Positions 34,340 to 43,724 of a stretch of DNA of 64,000 nucleotides are shown in pieces (the first letter of the stretch is position 1; every line of letters begins with the position of its first letter). The stretch spans positions 1,550,001 to 1,614,000 of the forward strand of contig OZ220477.1 in the NCBI GenBank assembly GCA_965116015.1, written 5' to 3'. This DNA is from S5-327 sp965116015 (GTDB lineage Bacteria; Chloroflexota; Dehalococcoidia; Lucifugimonadales; Australimonadaceae). Below the pieces are notes generated by a model. The model had not been told where the DNA came from, searched no databases, and was given only the letters and a program-made list of their open reading frames with translations. A program made the position numbers and the translations under genes.

Positions 34340-35257
34340 ATGAGGCGCGCGCGATTCGTTGTGGGCGACGCCGAGGCGGGGATGCGGCTGGATGTGTTCG
34401 CGCAAGGCCGGATGCCGGATATCAGCCGGTCGCGGGCGGCGGCGCTGGCGCGCGAGGGCTGGGCGACGCTGAACGGGCGGCGGGCGAAGCCGTCGGCGGG
34501 GGTGCGCGCGGGAGACATGGTGGAGGTTGCGCTGCCGGCTCCGGAACCGCTGGGGGTGGCGGCGCAGGAGATTCCGCTGAGCGTCGTGTATGAGGATGAG
34601 CAGGTTATCGTGGTCGACAAGCCGGCGGGGCTTACTGTGCATCCGGCGCCTGGGCATCCGGACGGGACGCTGGTGAACGCGCTGCTGGCGGTCGTTGAGG
34701 AGTTGCCGGGAATCGGCGGGACGCAGCGCCCGGGGATCGTTCACCGGCTGGACAAGGATACGTCGGGGTTGATTGCGGTCGCCAAGACGGATGCGGCGCA
34801 CCGCAGCCTGACGCGTCAGCTGAAGGAGCGGAGCGTGGGGAAGGCGTATCTGGCGCTGGCGACTGGGCTGATAGGGGGGGATGGGGTTATCGACGCGCCT
34901 ATCGGACGGCATCCGCGGCGGAGGAAGCAGATGGCAGTGGTGGAGTCGGGGCGGTCTGCGTCGACGGAGTATCGAGCGCTGGAGCGGTTCGACGGTTCTT
35001 TGGGGAGGTTTTCGCTCATCGAGGCGCGACCTGTTACAGGGCGGACGCATCAGATTCGGGCGCATCTTGCGCATATTGGTCATCCGCTGGCGGGGGACGC
35101 GGTGTACGGGAGGCGATCGTCGCTGGTGGGGCGGCAGTTTCTGCATGCGGCGCGGCTGGAAGTTGCGCTGCCGCCGGAGGAATCGGAGCGCCGGGTGTTC
35201 GAGGCTCCGCTGCCGGCTGATTTGTCAGCGGCGCTGGAGGCGCTGCGAGGCGCCTAG
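34340..35257 (+). CDS. rluD: RluD/RluA-family pseudouridine synthase
   Basis: Isomerises uridines in 23S rRNA. An S4 RNA-binding domain (residues ~10-75, SRAAALAREGWATLNGRRAK) precedes the catalytic domain. The catalytic Asp lies in GIVHRLDKDTSGLIAVAK. LIEARPVTGRTHQIRAHLA is another signature. 305 residues is typical. The choice of rluD within the RluA/C/D group follows the lspA linkage and length. Its last four bases overlap the convergent tctA-tctB gene. Confidence 0.92.
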   Translation: MRRARFVVGDAEAGMRLDVFAQGRMPDISRSRAAALAREGWATLNGRRAKPSAGVRAGDMVEVALPAPEPLGVAAQEIPLSVVYEDEQVIVVDKPAGLTVHPAPGHPDGTLVNALLAVVEELPGIGGTQRPGIVHRLDKDTSGLIAVAKTDAAHRSLTRQLKERSVGKAYLALATGLIGGDGVIDAPIGRHPRRRKQMAVVESGRSASTEYRALERFDGSLGRFSLIEARPVTGRTHQIRAHLAHIGHPLAGDAVYGRRSSLVGRQFLHAARLEVALPPEESERRVFEAPLPADLSAALEALRGA

Positions 35258-37389
35258 AAGATGCGCTCGGCGAGCCATTCGGAGAGGAATGGGGTGGGGT
35301 AGATGACGAAGAGGATGTTGTTGAGGAAGATGAAGATGAAGGCGTAGACGATGGCGGCTGAGAGGGCGGCGAGGGGCCATTTTCCGGCTCCGCGGAGCAG
35401 GGCGATGGGTCCGGCGGCGGCGAATGCTATGGCTCCGTATTGCAAGCCGACGGTTACGCCGACGAGGATGAGGAGGGCGAAGAGGGCGACGAGCTTGAGG
35501 GAGGCGTCGCGGGCGCCCTCGGCGCCGGCGCTCAGGAGTCCGAGGTCCATAATGGTGGCTGGGCGGGGCCATCCGCGGACTCCGCGCCATAGTTCGATGA
35601 GGAGCAGGGCGAGAGCGGCAGAGGCAAGCCAGAAGGGGAATGTTGTGTAGCGCAGCTCTGGTCGCAAGGGGTTCCGGAGGTGGTCGGAGAGCAGGAGTGC
35701 GACGCCGGCAAAGACGACGAGCGGGATGATGACTTCGGGGCGGCGGAGCGAGCGGAGCAGGCTCTGAGCCGGCTGCGCGGCGGGCGGCGGGGGGGATGGC
35801 GCGTTGGTGGGCGATGCGTCCGTGCTCTCGCTCGGATGCGCGGGGGGCGGCGGGGGGGATGGAGTCGCGGTGGGCGATGCGTCCGTGCTCTCGCTCGGAT
35901 GCGCGGGGGGCGGCGGGGGGGATTCGACGACGCGGGTTTGGCGCTCCATCTGGAGCACTGAGCGCAGGAGGATGGCTCCGACGGCGAGGGCGATGGCGAG
36001 GATGATTATGGTGAGGGGGCGGCTGAACGTTCCGGCGTAGCCGAAGAGGCTGACGCTGTTGGAGAAGTTTCTTTCGATGATGGGCAGGAGGATGAAGCCG
36101 AGGATCATTGGGGGGCGGGGCCATCCGTAGCGTTTCATTGCGATTCCCATTGCGCCGACGCCGAGCGCGACTTGCACGCCGCGCCAGCTTGTGGTGTCGA
36201 TGAAGGCGGAGAGCAAGGCTACGGGGATGATGATGGAGCCGATGATGGGATAGGGGGCGCGGGTGAGACGGGCGAGGAAGCCGGTGGTTCCCAGGCCGAT
36301 GCCGGTGATTGCGAGGTTGGCGAGGGCGAGGGTGATAACGAGGAGGATGGTGATGTGGGCGTTCTGTCCGAGCATCTGGGGTCCTGGGGCGACGCCGTAG
36401 GGGATCATTGCGGTGACGACGAGGGCCCAGGTGGGGGCGCCGGGGACGCCGAGGGCGAGGGTTGGGAGGGCTGCGCCGGCCTCTTTGGCGTTCTGGGCGG
36501 ACTCGGCGAAGAGGACGCCGTCGAGGGAGCCTTTGCCGAATTGGGATTTGTCTTTCGTGAGGATGACGCCGAAGGCGTAACTGAGCCAGTCGACGACGGC
36601 GGAGCCGACGCCGGGGATGGCTCCGAGGAATACGCCGAAGACTGATTGGCGGATGGTCATAGCCCAGCGGGAGGCTCCGTAGCGGGCGCCGCGGAAGACC
36701 TCTTTGTGGGAGACGCTGGCTCCGGCGGCGGCGACCGGCTGGCGGTTGATCATAAGGTCGATCATTTCCGGGAGGGCGAAGAGTCCGATGATGAAGGGGA
36801 TGAGGGGTAGGCGGACGAAGGGGTCGACGGAGAGGCGTCCCATATCGCCGACGATGGCGAGGAGCATGCCGACGAGGGCGGCGATGATTCCTTTGATCAT
36901 GGCGCCGCGGCTGAGGACGGTGACCATTACGATGCCGATGATGGCAGTGGCGGTGATTTCGGGGAATCCGAATTGGAGGACCCAGGGTCGGGCGACGGGT
37001 ATGGCGATGACGAGGAGGGCGGCGCCGACGATGCCGCCGAGGGCGGAGACGGCGTAGACGGCGCCGAGGGTGTGAGCGGCCTTTCCTTGTCTGGCGAGCT
37101 GGTGTCCTTCGAGGAAGGTTACTTGCGTGGCGGCGCTTGGTTGTCCGATGAGGATTGCGGGGATTGAGTCGAGGGTGTTGCTTACGCCGCTGATGGTGGC
37201 GAGGACGACGAGTCCGATGGCAGGGTCTTCGATTTCGAAGAGGATGAAGGGGAATGCGAGGGCCATTACGAGGAATGCGTTCATTCCGGGGATGGCGCTG
37301 GCCATTGCGGCGAGGAGGGCAACGCTGAGGAGGGCGGCCCAGTAGGCGGGATCTGCGAGGTAGGCGATAGCGGCGCGGATGGCTTCCAT
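35254..37389 (-). CDS. TctA-TctB fusion of a tripartite tricarboxylate transporter
   Basis: 711-residue membrane protein. Residues 1 to ~480 are the large TctA permease: GMNAFLVMALAFPFILF, LDSIPAILIGQPSAATQ and AIPGVGSAVVDWLSYAFG are family blocks, with about twelve helices. Residues ~545-711 are a TctB-like four-helix subunit. A soluble linker of about 60 residues contains two tandem copies of PPPPPAHPSESTDASPT. TctA and TctB are usually separate genes. The periplasmic binding protein TctC is not nearby, so substrate recognition must be encoded elsewhere. Substrate unknown. Confidence 0.9.
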   Translation of the reverse strand: MEAIRAAIAYLADPAYWAALLSVALLAAMASAIPGMNAFLVMALAFPFILFEIEDPAIGLVVLATISGVSNTLDSIPAILIGQPSAATQVTFLEGHQLARQGKAAHTLGAVYAVSALGGIVGAALLVIAIPVARPWVLQFGFPEITATAIIGIVMVTVLSRGAMIKGIIAALVGMLLAIVGDMGRLSVDPFVRLPLIPFIIGLFALPEMIDLMINRQPVAAAGASVSHKEVFRGARYGASRWAMTIRQSVFGVFLGAIPGVGSAVVDWLSYAFGVILTKDKSQFGKGSLDGVLFAESAQNAKEAGAALPTLALGVPGAPTWALVVTAMIPYGVAPGPQMLGQNAHITILLVITLALANLAITGIGLGTTGFLARLTRAPYPIIGSIIIPVALLSAFIDTTSWRGVQVALGVGAMGIAMKRYGWPRPPMILGFILLPIIERNFSNSVSLFGYAGTFSRPLTIIILAIALAVGAILLRSVLQMERQTRVVESPPPPPAHPSESTDASPTATPSPPPPPAHPSESTDASPTNAPSPPPPAAQPAQSLLRSLRRPEVIIPLVVFAGVALLLSDHLRNPLRPELRYTTFPFWLASAALALLLIELWRGVRGWPRPATIMDLGLLSAGAEGARDASLKLVALFALLILVGVTVGLQYGAIAFAAAGPIALLRGAGKWPLAALSAAIVYAFIFIFLNNILFVIYPTPFLSEWLAERIF
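35785..35930. repeat. In-gene tandem repeat encoding the Pro-rich transporter linker
   Basis: Two ~66-bp near-identical units (containing GGGCGATGCGTCCGTGCTCT, then CGCTCGGATGCGCGGGGGGCG) encode the repeated linker peptide and could expand or contract in frame. Confidence 0.85.
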
Positions 37390-37471
37390 TGGTTATGGGT
37401 GGTTATGGGCTGGCTATGGCGGCTATCGCGCGGAGGCCGCGCCGGCGCGGGGGATGGGTCGCGGGGCGGGG

Positions 37472-38419
37472 CTAGAGGACCGCAATCGGGTTGACGGGGG
37501 AGCCGGTGGCAAGGGGGAAGTTGAGGGGCGCGAGGGAGAAGAGGAATTCGTAGCGTTTGTAGCGCGCGCACGCCTCGGCGAGCGGATCGAAATCGGCGTT
37601 GTCGACGATCCAGAGTCCCATAGCGACCTGGCCGACGGAGTGGATGGGGCCGAACATACTGTCGTATCCGGTGGGACGGACCTCCTGTGCGCTGTCGCAG
37701 GCGAGGATTGAGACGCCGCGCTCGCGGAGCCAGGGGAGGCAGGAGGCGTGGAGGCCGGCGCGTCCTCCGTCGCGGGGGACGGGGCCTAGGGCTGAGCGTC
37801 GTTTCGTCCAGCCGAATCGTATGAGGAGGGCGTCGCCTTCTTCGACGGTCGCGCCCTGGGTTTTCTCGGCGGCTTCGAGGTCTTCGATGTAGGCGGCGTC
37901 GCCGGGGTCGAACCAGGGGACGTTCCGGGTTTTTGCGAGATCGAGGAGGGTTCCTTTGGTTACGACGCCGTCGCGCATCCCGTCGACGGCGCCGAAAGCG
38001 GCTTTGTGAGCGCTGGAGACGACGCTTGCGGGGCGTCCGTTGTACATCCGGCCCTGCCAGAATTGGTGGCAGAGGGCGTCGAGATGGGTTTGTCCGGGGC
38101 CATGGATGGCCATTCCGAAGTAGTCCGTGGAGTGTTGGGTTGTCCAGGTTCGGCCGTCGTCGAGGCAGTAGGTTTCGCCGCTTTCGACCATGAAGTGGAC
38201 TGGGGTGATGGGCTGGTCGACGGCGTAGGAGGTGGAGATGGGGCGAGCGCAGCCGATGGAGAGTCCTTCGCGGACTAGGGAGGCTGCCTGCAGGCGTTTG
38301 GCTGGGGTGATGAGGTTGAGGGTTCCGAGCTGGTCGTCGTCGCCCCATCGTCCCCAGTTGCTGAGGGATTGGAAGTAGGAGAGGACTTCTTCTTCGGTTG
38401 GGAGTTGGGGGGTTGTCAT
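37472..38419 (-). CDS. Cyclase-family metal-dependent hydrolase
   Basis: A 315-residue member of the Cyclase/kynurenine formamidase fold (PF04199 type). The metal motif appears as MAIHGPGQTHLDALCH, matching HGxxxTHxDxxxH. Other features are GDALLIRFGWTKRR and ILACDSAQEV near the end. The ATG at 38419 gives the start MTTPQLPTEEEVLSYFQSLS. Members hydrolyse amides or lactones of aromatic metabolites; its neighbour is a Rieske oxygenase in the same direction, suggesting a catabolic pathway of unknown substrate. Confidence 0.87.
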   Translation of the reverse strand: MTTPQLPTEEEVLSYFQSLSNWGRWGDDDQLGTLNLITPAKRLQAASLVREGLSIGCARPISTSYAVDQPITPVHFMVESGETYCLDDGRTWTTQHSTDYFGMAIHGPGQTHLDALCHQFWQGRMYNGRPASVVSSAHKAAFGAVDGMRDGVVTKGTLLDLAKTRNVPWFDPGDAAYIEDLEAAEKTQGATVEEGDALLIRFGWTKRRSALGPVPRDGGRAGLHASCLPWLRERGVSILACDSAQEVRPTGYDSMFGPIHSVGQVAMGLWIVDNADFDPLAEACARYKRYEFLFSLAPLNFPLATGSPVNPIAVL

Positions 38420-38523
38420 AGGGGGGCTCCCTTTGGGCGGGTCGAGGGCGATTGCGGGAGCCGCCCCAGCTGGCGGGAGAAGCCGGCGCGGGGCGGCTCG
38501 CTGGCCGCATTCGGGGGGCTGGC

Positions 38524-39837
38524 TTACAGGACGTCGCCGACGCGGGTGGGGCGTCCGCCGCGTTTGGCTGGGTCTTCGATTTCGATGCCTTTCCATTCGG
38601 GGAGGGAGACGCCGGCGCCGGAGAGTTCGGCCTCGACGGTGTTGTTGACGGCGATGTCCTGGAAGGGGCCTCGGAGCCTGCCTTCGTATCCGGGGTATTC
38701 GAAGTGTTCGACGGGGTAGAGGAGTATCTCGTTTTCGTCTTCGTTGCGGTGGACGTTCATAGGGTCGCCGCCCTGAGCGACGATGTCCATCTGCTGGTTG
38801 AGCATTCGGCGGAACATAATGATGCCGACGTCGGAGACGCCGAGGCGTTCGGCGCTGCGGTCCATAATGGGGCCTTGCATAATCCAGGCGGCCTGGTCCT
38901 GGCCGAGGACCCAGTCGGCTTTGATTCTGCCGTTGTTGTCGAAGCAGGGGACTTCTTCGTGGGGGACGATGTCTCGCTGTTCCTGTCCGGGGGCGAGGGG
39001 CTGGAGGTCAATCACGAAGTGGAGGGTGTGGGTGTCGTCGACGGGGACGCGGTACTGGAGGTTTGAGGTGATGTGGAGGATGTTTGGGAAGAGGATGGGG
39101 TGTCCCATTTGCCAGTGGTCGTCGTGTTCGGTTTCGGATCCGACGAGGCGGCGTTTGATGACGCCGTAGTCGGTGATTTCGAAGCCGATCTTGCGGTGGT
39201 CGGCGCCGCGGGCGCCGATGCGGGCGTTCCAGGCGTCGCGTTCTTCGGGGGGTCGTTGTTTGTTCATAATCCAGCCTCCCCAGTAGCGGTGCAGCCATTG
39301 GAAGTGGAGGGGGTCGAGGGAGTTTTCGTGGCATTGCAGCCAGTTGCAGGGGATCATGATGGATTGGGTTCGGCGGACGCCGGGCCAGACGAGGACGTCG
39401 ATGCGGGGGAGGAGGGGGGCGGGTTCGGGGCCGATGTAGGCGAAGATTGCGCCGCCGAGCTCTTGGGCTTTGTAGGCTTTGATGCGGACTTTCTCTTTGA
39501 ATTTCGAGCCTTCGGGCTCGGAGGGCTGGTCGACGCATTGTCCGTGTTCGTTGAAGATCCAGCCGTGGTAGGCGCAGCGAATGCCGTTCTCTTCGGGGAC
39601 GCCGTAGGCGAGGTTGGCTTTGCGGTGGGCGCAGCTGGGCTCGATGAGTCCGAGCTTGCCGCTGGCGTCGCGGTAGAGGACGAGGTCTTCGCCGAGGAGG
39701 CGGACTTCTTTGGTGGGGTTGTCGGGGTTGAGTTCGACGCTGGCGGCGATGGGGTGCCAGTAGCGTCGCATCAGTTCGCCCATAGGGGTTCCGGGGCCTA
39801 CGCGGGTGAGCCGTTCGTTCTGGTCAGCGGAGAGCAT
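38524..39837 (-). CDS. Rieske [2Fe-2S] oxygenase, large subunit type
   Basis: A 437-residue ring-hydroxylating or demethylating oxygenase. The Rieske ligands are Cys69/His71 (EPSCAHRKANL) and Cys88/His91 (GIRCAYHGWIF). The mononuclear iron region is QCHENSLDPLHFQWLHRYWG. The C-terminal catalytic domain continues to the end, so it is full length. The ATG at 39837 starts MLSADQNERLTRVGPGTPMG, common in phthalate/vanillate-type members. No ferredoxin or reductase gene is adjacent. Substrate unknown. Confidence 0.92.
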   Translation of the reverse strand: MLSADQNERLTRVGPGTPMGELMRRYWHPIAASVELNPDNPTKEVRLLGEDLVLYRDASGKLGLIEPSCAHRKANLAYGVPEENGIRCAYHGWIFNEHGQCVDQPSEPEGSKFKEKVRIKAYKAQELGGAIFAYIGPEPAPLLPRIDVLVWPGVRRTQSIMIPCNWLQCHENSLDPLHFQWLHRYWGGWIMNKQRPPEERDAWNARIGARGADHRKIGFEITDYGVIKRRLVGSETEHDDHWQMGHPILFPNILHITSNLQYRVPVDDTHTLHFVIDLQPLAPGQEQRDIVPHEEVPCFDNNGRIKADWVLGQDQAAWIMQGPIMDRSAERLGVSDVGIIMFRRMLNQQMDIVAQGGDPMNVHRNEDENEILLYPVEHFEYPGYEGRLRGPFQDIAVNNTVEAELSGAGVSLPEWKGIEIEDPAKRGGRPTRVGDVL

Positions 39838-40080
39838 TTTGTCCACCTCCTGAGCGCTCGCGGGGAGTTTCGGGGATTTGAGTCGTACGGGCGCGATTGT
39901 AGCACGGGGCGCGTTGTGTCGCGTTGTGTCGCGTTGTGTATCGTAAGCTGGCGCGCTTGGGCGAACGCGGCGGGCAGAGGGCGCCGTTTGAACGAGGCGC
40001 GCTCGCTCGCAGGGAGGGGCAATCGCCAGCGCTACGGCGAATGAGGGGCGCGAGCACGCTCGCAGGGAGAGGCGCTGTCT
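39838..40080. other. Gene-free interval between divergent genes
   Basis: This 243-base stretch holds a threefold GCGTTGTGTC tandem repeat (about 39909-39938) and a doubled GCTCGCAGGGAG element near 40007 and 40057. Both flanking genes start here, so their promoters must lie within it, but I cannot place them confidently. Confidence 0.5.
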
Positions 40081-43000
40081 ATGCATCTGAACGGGTCGAA
40101 GTTGTGGTTGTCGGCAGGGGATCTGGGGAACCATCTGGCGTGCCTGCATCTCACGAACCTGAATCATCGCAGGGCGCTAGGGTTGCTGCGGGCTCCGCGC
40201 AAGTATCGTTCGGAGGAGGATGAGCTTGCGGCGCTTCAGGAGCGGGGTCAGGAGCACGAGGCGGCGTATATCGAGCATCTTCGGGAGGGGAACCCGGGGC
40301 TTGTCGTCGCCGATCTGAGCGGGGAGCGGTCTATGGGGGCGACTGTTGAGGCGATGCGCGGAGGGGCGGATCTGATCGTGCAGGCGTGGCTGGAGGGCGG
40401 GCGGTGGATGGGGGTGGCGGACATTCTGCGGCGCGTCGACGCTGCGAGCGGTCTGGGAGGTTGGTCGTACGAGGTTGTGGACACGAAGCTGGCGCAGGAG
40501 ACGCGCGCGGCGTCTGTGTTGCAGATCTGCCTTTACTCGGAGCTTGTGGGGGATGCGCAGGGGAAGGCTCCTGAGCGGATGTTCATCGTGGCGCCGAACA
40601 GGCAGGAGGGGAAGCGGTTCAGGGAGGAGCGCTACCGGGTGAACGATTACTCGGCGTACTACCGGCTTGTGCGCCGTTTGCTGGAGGAGACGGTTGAGGC
40701 GGGTGCGGAGGGGACGGATACGTATCCGGAGCCGGTGGAGCGCTGCGATATCTGCGCGTGGCGGCTCGAGTGCAGCATTCGGCGGCGCGCGGACGATCAT
40801 CTGTCGCTGGTGGCTGATCTTGGGGGGCGGCATATGCGGGAGGCGAAGCGCTGGGGCATCGAGACGCTTACGGGGATGGCGAGCGAGCCGCTGCCTTTGC
40901 AGCGGGAGGTTCGGCACGGCTCCGCAAAGCCGTACGAGCGGGCCCGCGAGCAGGCTCGGGTGCAGCTGGAGGGCCGGAAGCGGAATGAGCCGTATTTCGA
41001 GGCGCTCGATCAGGAGCCGCCGGTGGAGAGCGTCGAGGGGCTGCGCGCGCCGTCTCCGCTTGCTGGTTTGTGGCGCTTGCCGGAGCCGTCGCCGGGCGAT
41101 GTTTTCTTCGACATCGAGGGGGATGCGTTCGTGTGGCCTAGCGGGTTCGAGTATCTCTTCGGGTGGGTGGTGGTCGACGGGGAGGGGAAGCCGGAGTACC
41201 GCTCGGGGTGGGCGTTCGGGGTGGAGACTGATCCTGCGGGGTTCGCCTCCGGGGAGAAGGCGCTGTTCGAGCGTTTTGTCGACGAGGTTATGGCTCGGCG
41301 GGAGGCTTGGCCGGGGATGCACATCTATCACTTCGCTCCGTATGAGCCGTCGGCGCTCAAGCGGCTGATGTCGCGGTATGCGACGCGCGAGGAGGAGGTT
41401 GACGTTCTGCTGCGGGAGGAGCGTTTTGTTGATCTGCATTCGGCGCTTCGGAAGTCTGTGGTGGCGAGCGTGGAGAGGTATTCGATCAAGGATATGGAGG
41501 CGTTCTTCGGGTATGAGCGGCGCGTGGGTCTGCATACGGCGAACGACGCCCGCCACGGGATGGAGCGCTTGCTTGAGGCGGGGCGTCCGGATGCGGTTAC
41601 TGAGGAGATGCGGGGGGCGGTGGAGGAGTACAACAGGGACGACTGCGAATCGACGTTGCGTCTTCGCGACTGGCTGGAGGGAATCCGGTCGGAGCAGATC
41701 GCCGGCGGGGTTCAGTTGTGGCGTCCGGAGCGGGAGATGGAGGCGCTGGAGGAGCGGGAGCCGAGCGAGCTGCAACAGCGGACGAGCGAGGCTCAGGGGC
41801 TCCTGCTCGAGGGGGTTCCGGCGGATGCCGCCGACCGCACGCGGGAGGAGCAGGCGCGGTGGCTGCTCGCGCACTTGCTGGGGTGGCACCGGCGTGAGGA
41901 GAAGTCGAAATGGTGGGGTTTCTTCGCGCTTGGGGGGATGGACGATGAGGAGCTGATGCGGAGCCGCGATGGGCTGGCGGGGCTGCGGCACGAATCGCGG
42001 AGAGAGATGGGGAGGGCGCTGCCGATCGATCGGTACACGTTCCCGCTTCAGGAGACGGCGATCGGGGCGGGGGACAGTTTGTACGTGGGGGCGAGCGATG
42101 CGCACGGAGATTCGCAGCGCCCTTTCGGAGGGGCGGTCGCCGCCGGCGATGGGTGGGTGGAAGTGAAGAAGCGCAAGGATACGCTCGACTCGCATCCGGC
42201 GTCGGTATTTCGGTTCGACAAGGTTGATACGCGGGCGCAGCTGGAGTCGTTGCTGCGACTAGCGGAGTGGGTTGTCGAGAACGGGGTTGACGCGCCAGGG
42301 GATTATCGGGCGGCGCGCGATCTGCTGCTGGCGCGGGCTCCACGGCTCGCCTCGGCGGCGGCGCCCGGGGCTCCGCTGGCGCGGGAGGGGGAGTCTACGC
42401 CGGCGGCGGCGCGGCGTCTTGTTCTGGAGCTGGAGGGGGGCGTTCTGGCGGCGCAGGGTCCGCCGGGATCTGGGAAGACGTTTACGGGTGCGCGGATGAT
42501 CTGCGATCTCGTGCGGGCGGGGAAGAAGGTGGGGGTGACATCGAACAGTCATCAGGTGATTCTGAATCTGCTGGAGGCGGTTGTGAGCGCGGCCGCCGCT
42601 GAGGGGGCGGAGGCGCGCTGCGTCCGGAGGACGGCAGGCGGGACAGACTCTGAGGAGCGGGAGGGGATCCGAACGCTGAGGGAGTATCAGGCCATTCTCT
42701 CGGAGCTGGAGGATGGGAGGGTGAATGTTGTGGGGGGAACGGGGTGGATGTGGGCGCGGGAGGATTTCATCGGGGCGGTTGATGCGCTGTTCGTCGACGA
42801 GGCGGGGCAGATGTCGCTTGCGAGTGTGCTGGCGATGGCGCCTGCGGCGCGGAATGTTGTGCTGTTGGGGGATCCTCAGCAGCTGGAGCAGCCTTCGCAG
42901 GCGTCGCATCCGGACGGGGTTGGGGCGTCGGCGCTCGAGCATCTGTTGCGGGATTACGAGGAGGAGACGCGGCAGACGATTCCGCGCGATCGGGGGTTGT

Positions 43001-43644
43001 TCCTCGAGCGGACGTGGCGGCTGCCGGCGGGGCTGTGCGGGTTTACGTCGGAGCAGTTCTACGAGGGGCGGCTGGAGCCGGAAGGGGCTGTGGCTGGTCA
43101 GCGGCTGACGGGGAAGGGGTCGTTTCTGGGGACGGGTTTGTGGTTCTCGGGGGTGGAGCACGAGGGGAATCAGAATTCGTCGCCAGAGGAGGCTTCACGG
43201 GTGCGCGAGATCTATGAGCGGCTGCTGGAAGGGGGAACGTCGTGGGTGGACAGATGGGGGGAGGAGCGGCCTCTTGCGGAGAAGGACGTTATGATTGTGG
43301 CGCCGTACAACGCGCAGCTGGCGCTAATCAGGCGGGAGCTGCCGGAGGGGGCGCGGGTAGGGACGGTGGACAAGTTTCAGGGGCAGGAGTCGCCTGTTGT
43401 GGTGTATTCGATGGCGTCGTCGTCAGCGGAGGAGGCGCCGCGGGGGATGGAGTTTCTTTACAGCCTCAACCGGCTGAATGTTGCGACGTCGCGGGCGCAG
43501 TGCGTGAGCATTATCGTGGCGTCGCCGCGGTTGTTCGAGCCTGAGTGCAAGTCGCCGCGTCAGATGCTGCTGGCGAATGCGCTATGCCGCTATCGGGAGC
43601 TGGCGCAGGAGCTGCCGGCCCTGCGAGGGGGCGGCGGGCAGTGA
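40081..43644 (+). CDS. RecB-like nuclease / DEDD exonuclease-like / SF1 helicase fusion (TM0106-type)
   Basis: A 1187-residue nucleic-acid enzyme. Residues 1-290: RecB/Cas4-like nuclease with GVADILRRVD and YEVVDTKLAQETRAA, ending in a cysteine cluster (RCDICAWRLECS) that may bind an Fe-S cluster. Residues ~335-560: RNase H-like 3'-5' exonuclease (FFDIEGDAFVWPSG; YNRDDCESTLRLRDWL). Residues ~770-1187: SF1 helicase with AQGPPGSGKTFTGAR, LFVDEAGQMSLASV, LLGDPQQLEQPSQ, VGTVDKFQGQES and LNVATSRAQ. It is probably a DNA repair or defence nuclease-helicase; role unproven. Confidence 0.88.
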   Translation: MHLNGSKLWLSAGDLGNHLACLHLTNLNHRRALGLLRAPRKYRSEEDELAALQERGQEHEAAYIEHLREGNPGLVVADLSGERSMGATVEAMRGGADLIVQAWLEGGRWMGVADILRRVDAASGLGGWSYEVVDTKLAQETRAASVLQICLYSELVGDAQGKAPERMFIVAPNRQEGKRFREERYRVNDYSAYYRLVRRLLEETVEAGAEGTDTYPEPVERCDICAWRLECSIRRRADDHLSLVADLGGRHMREAKRWGIETLTGMASEPLPLQREVRHGSAKPYERAREQARVQLEGRKRNEPYFEALDQEPPVESVEGLRAPSPLAGLWRLPEPSPGDVFFDIEGDAFVWPSGFEYLFGWVVVDGEGKPEYRSGWAFGVETDPAGFASGEKALFERFVDEVMARREAWPGMHIYHFAPYEPSALKRLMSRYATREEEVDVLLREERFVDLHSALRKSVVASVERYSIKDMEAFFGYERRVGLHTANDARHGMERLLEAGRPDAVTEEMRGAVEEYNRDDCESTLRLRDWLEGIRSEQIAGGVQLWRPEREMEALEEREPSELQQRTSEAQGLLLEGVPADAADRTREEQARWLLAHLLGWHRREEKSKWWGFFALGGMDDEELMRSRDGLAGLRHESRREMGRALPIDRYTFPLQETAIGAGDSLYVGASDAHGDSQRPFGGAVAAGDGWVEVKKRKDTLDSHPASVFRFDKVDTRAQLESLLRLAEWVVENGVDAPGDYRAARDLLLARAPRLASAAAPGAPLAREGESTPAAARRLVLELEGGVLAAQGPPGSGKTFTGARMICDLVRAGKKVGVTSNSHQVILNLLEAVVSAAAAEGAEARCVRRTAGGTDSEEREGIRTLREYQAILSELEDGRVNVVGGTGWMWAREDFIGAVDALFVDEAGQMSLASVLAMAPAARNVVLLGDPQQLEQPSQASHPDGVGASALEHLLRDYEEETRQTIPRDRGLFLERTWRLPAGLCGFTSEQFYEGRLEPEGAVAGQRLTGKGSFLGTGLWFSGVEHEGNQNSSPEEASRVREIYERLLEGGTSWVDRWGEERPLAEKDVMIVAPYNAQLALIRRELPEGARVGTVDKFQGQESPVVVYSMASSSAEEAPRGMEFLYSLNRLNVATSRAQCVSIIVASPRLFEPECKSPRQMLLANALCRYRELAQELPALRGGGGQ

Positions 43645-43724
43645 AGGGGGCGGTGGTACACTGTCGGGCGCGGACGTCGCGGCCCGGCGTCTGAGTCGAT
43701 ATCTGGCGAAAAGGATGGGCGTAG

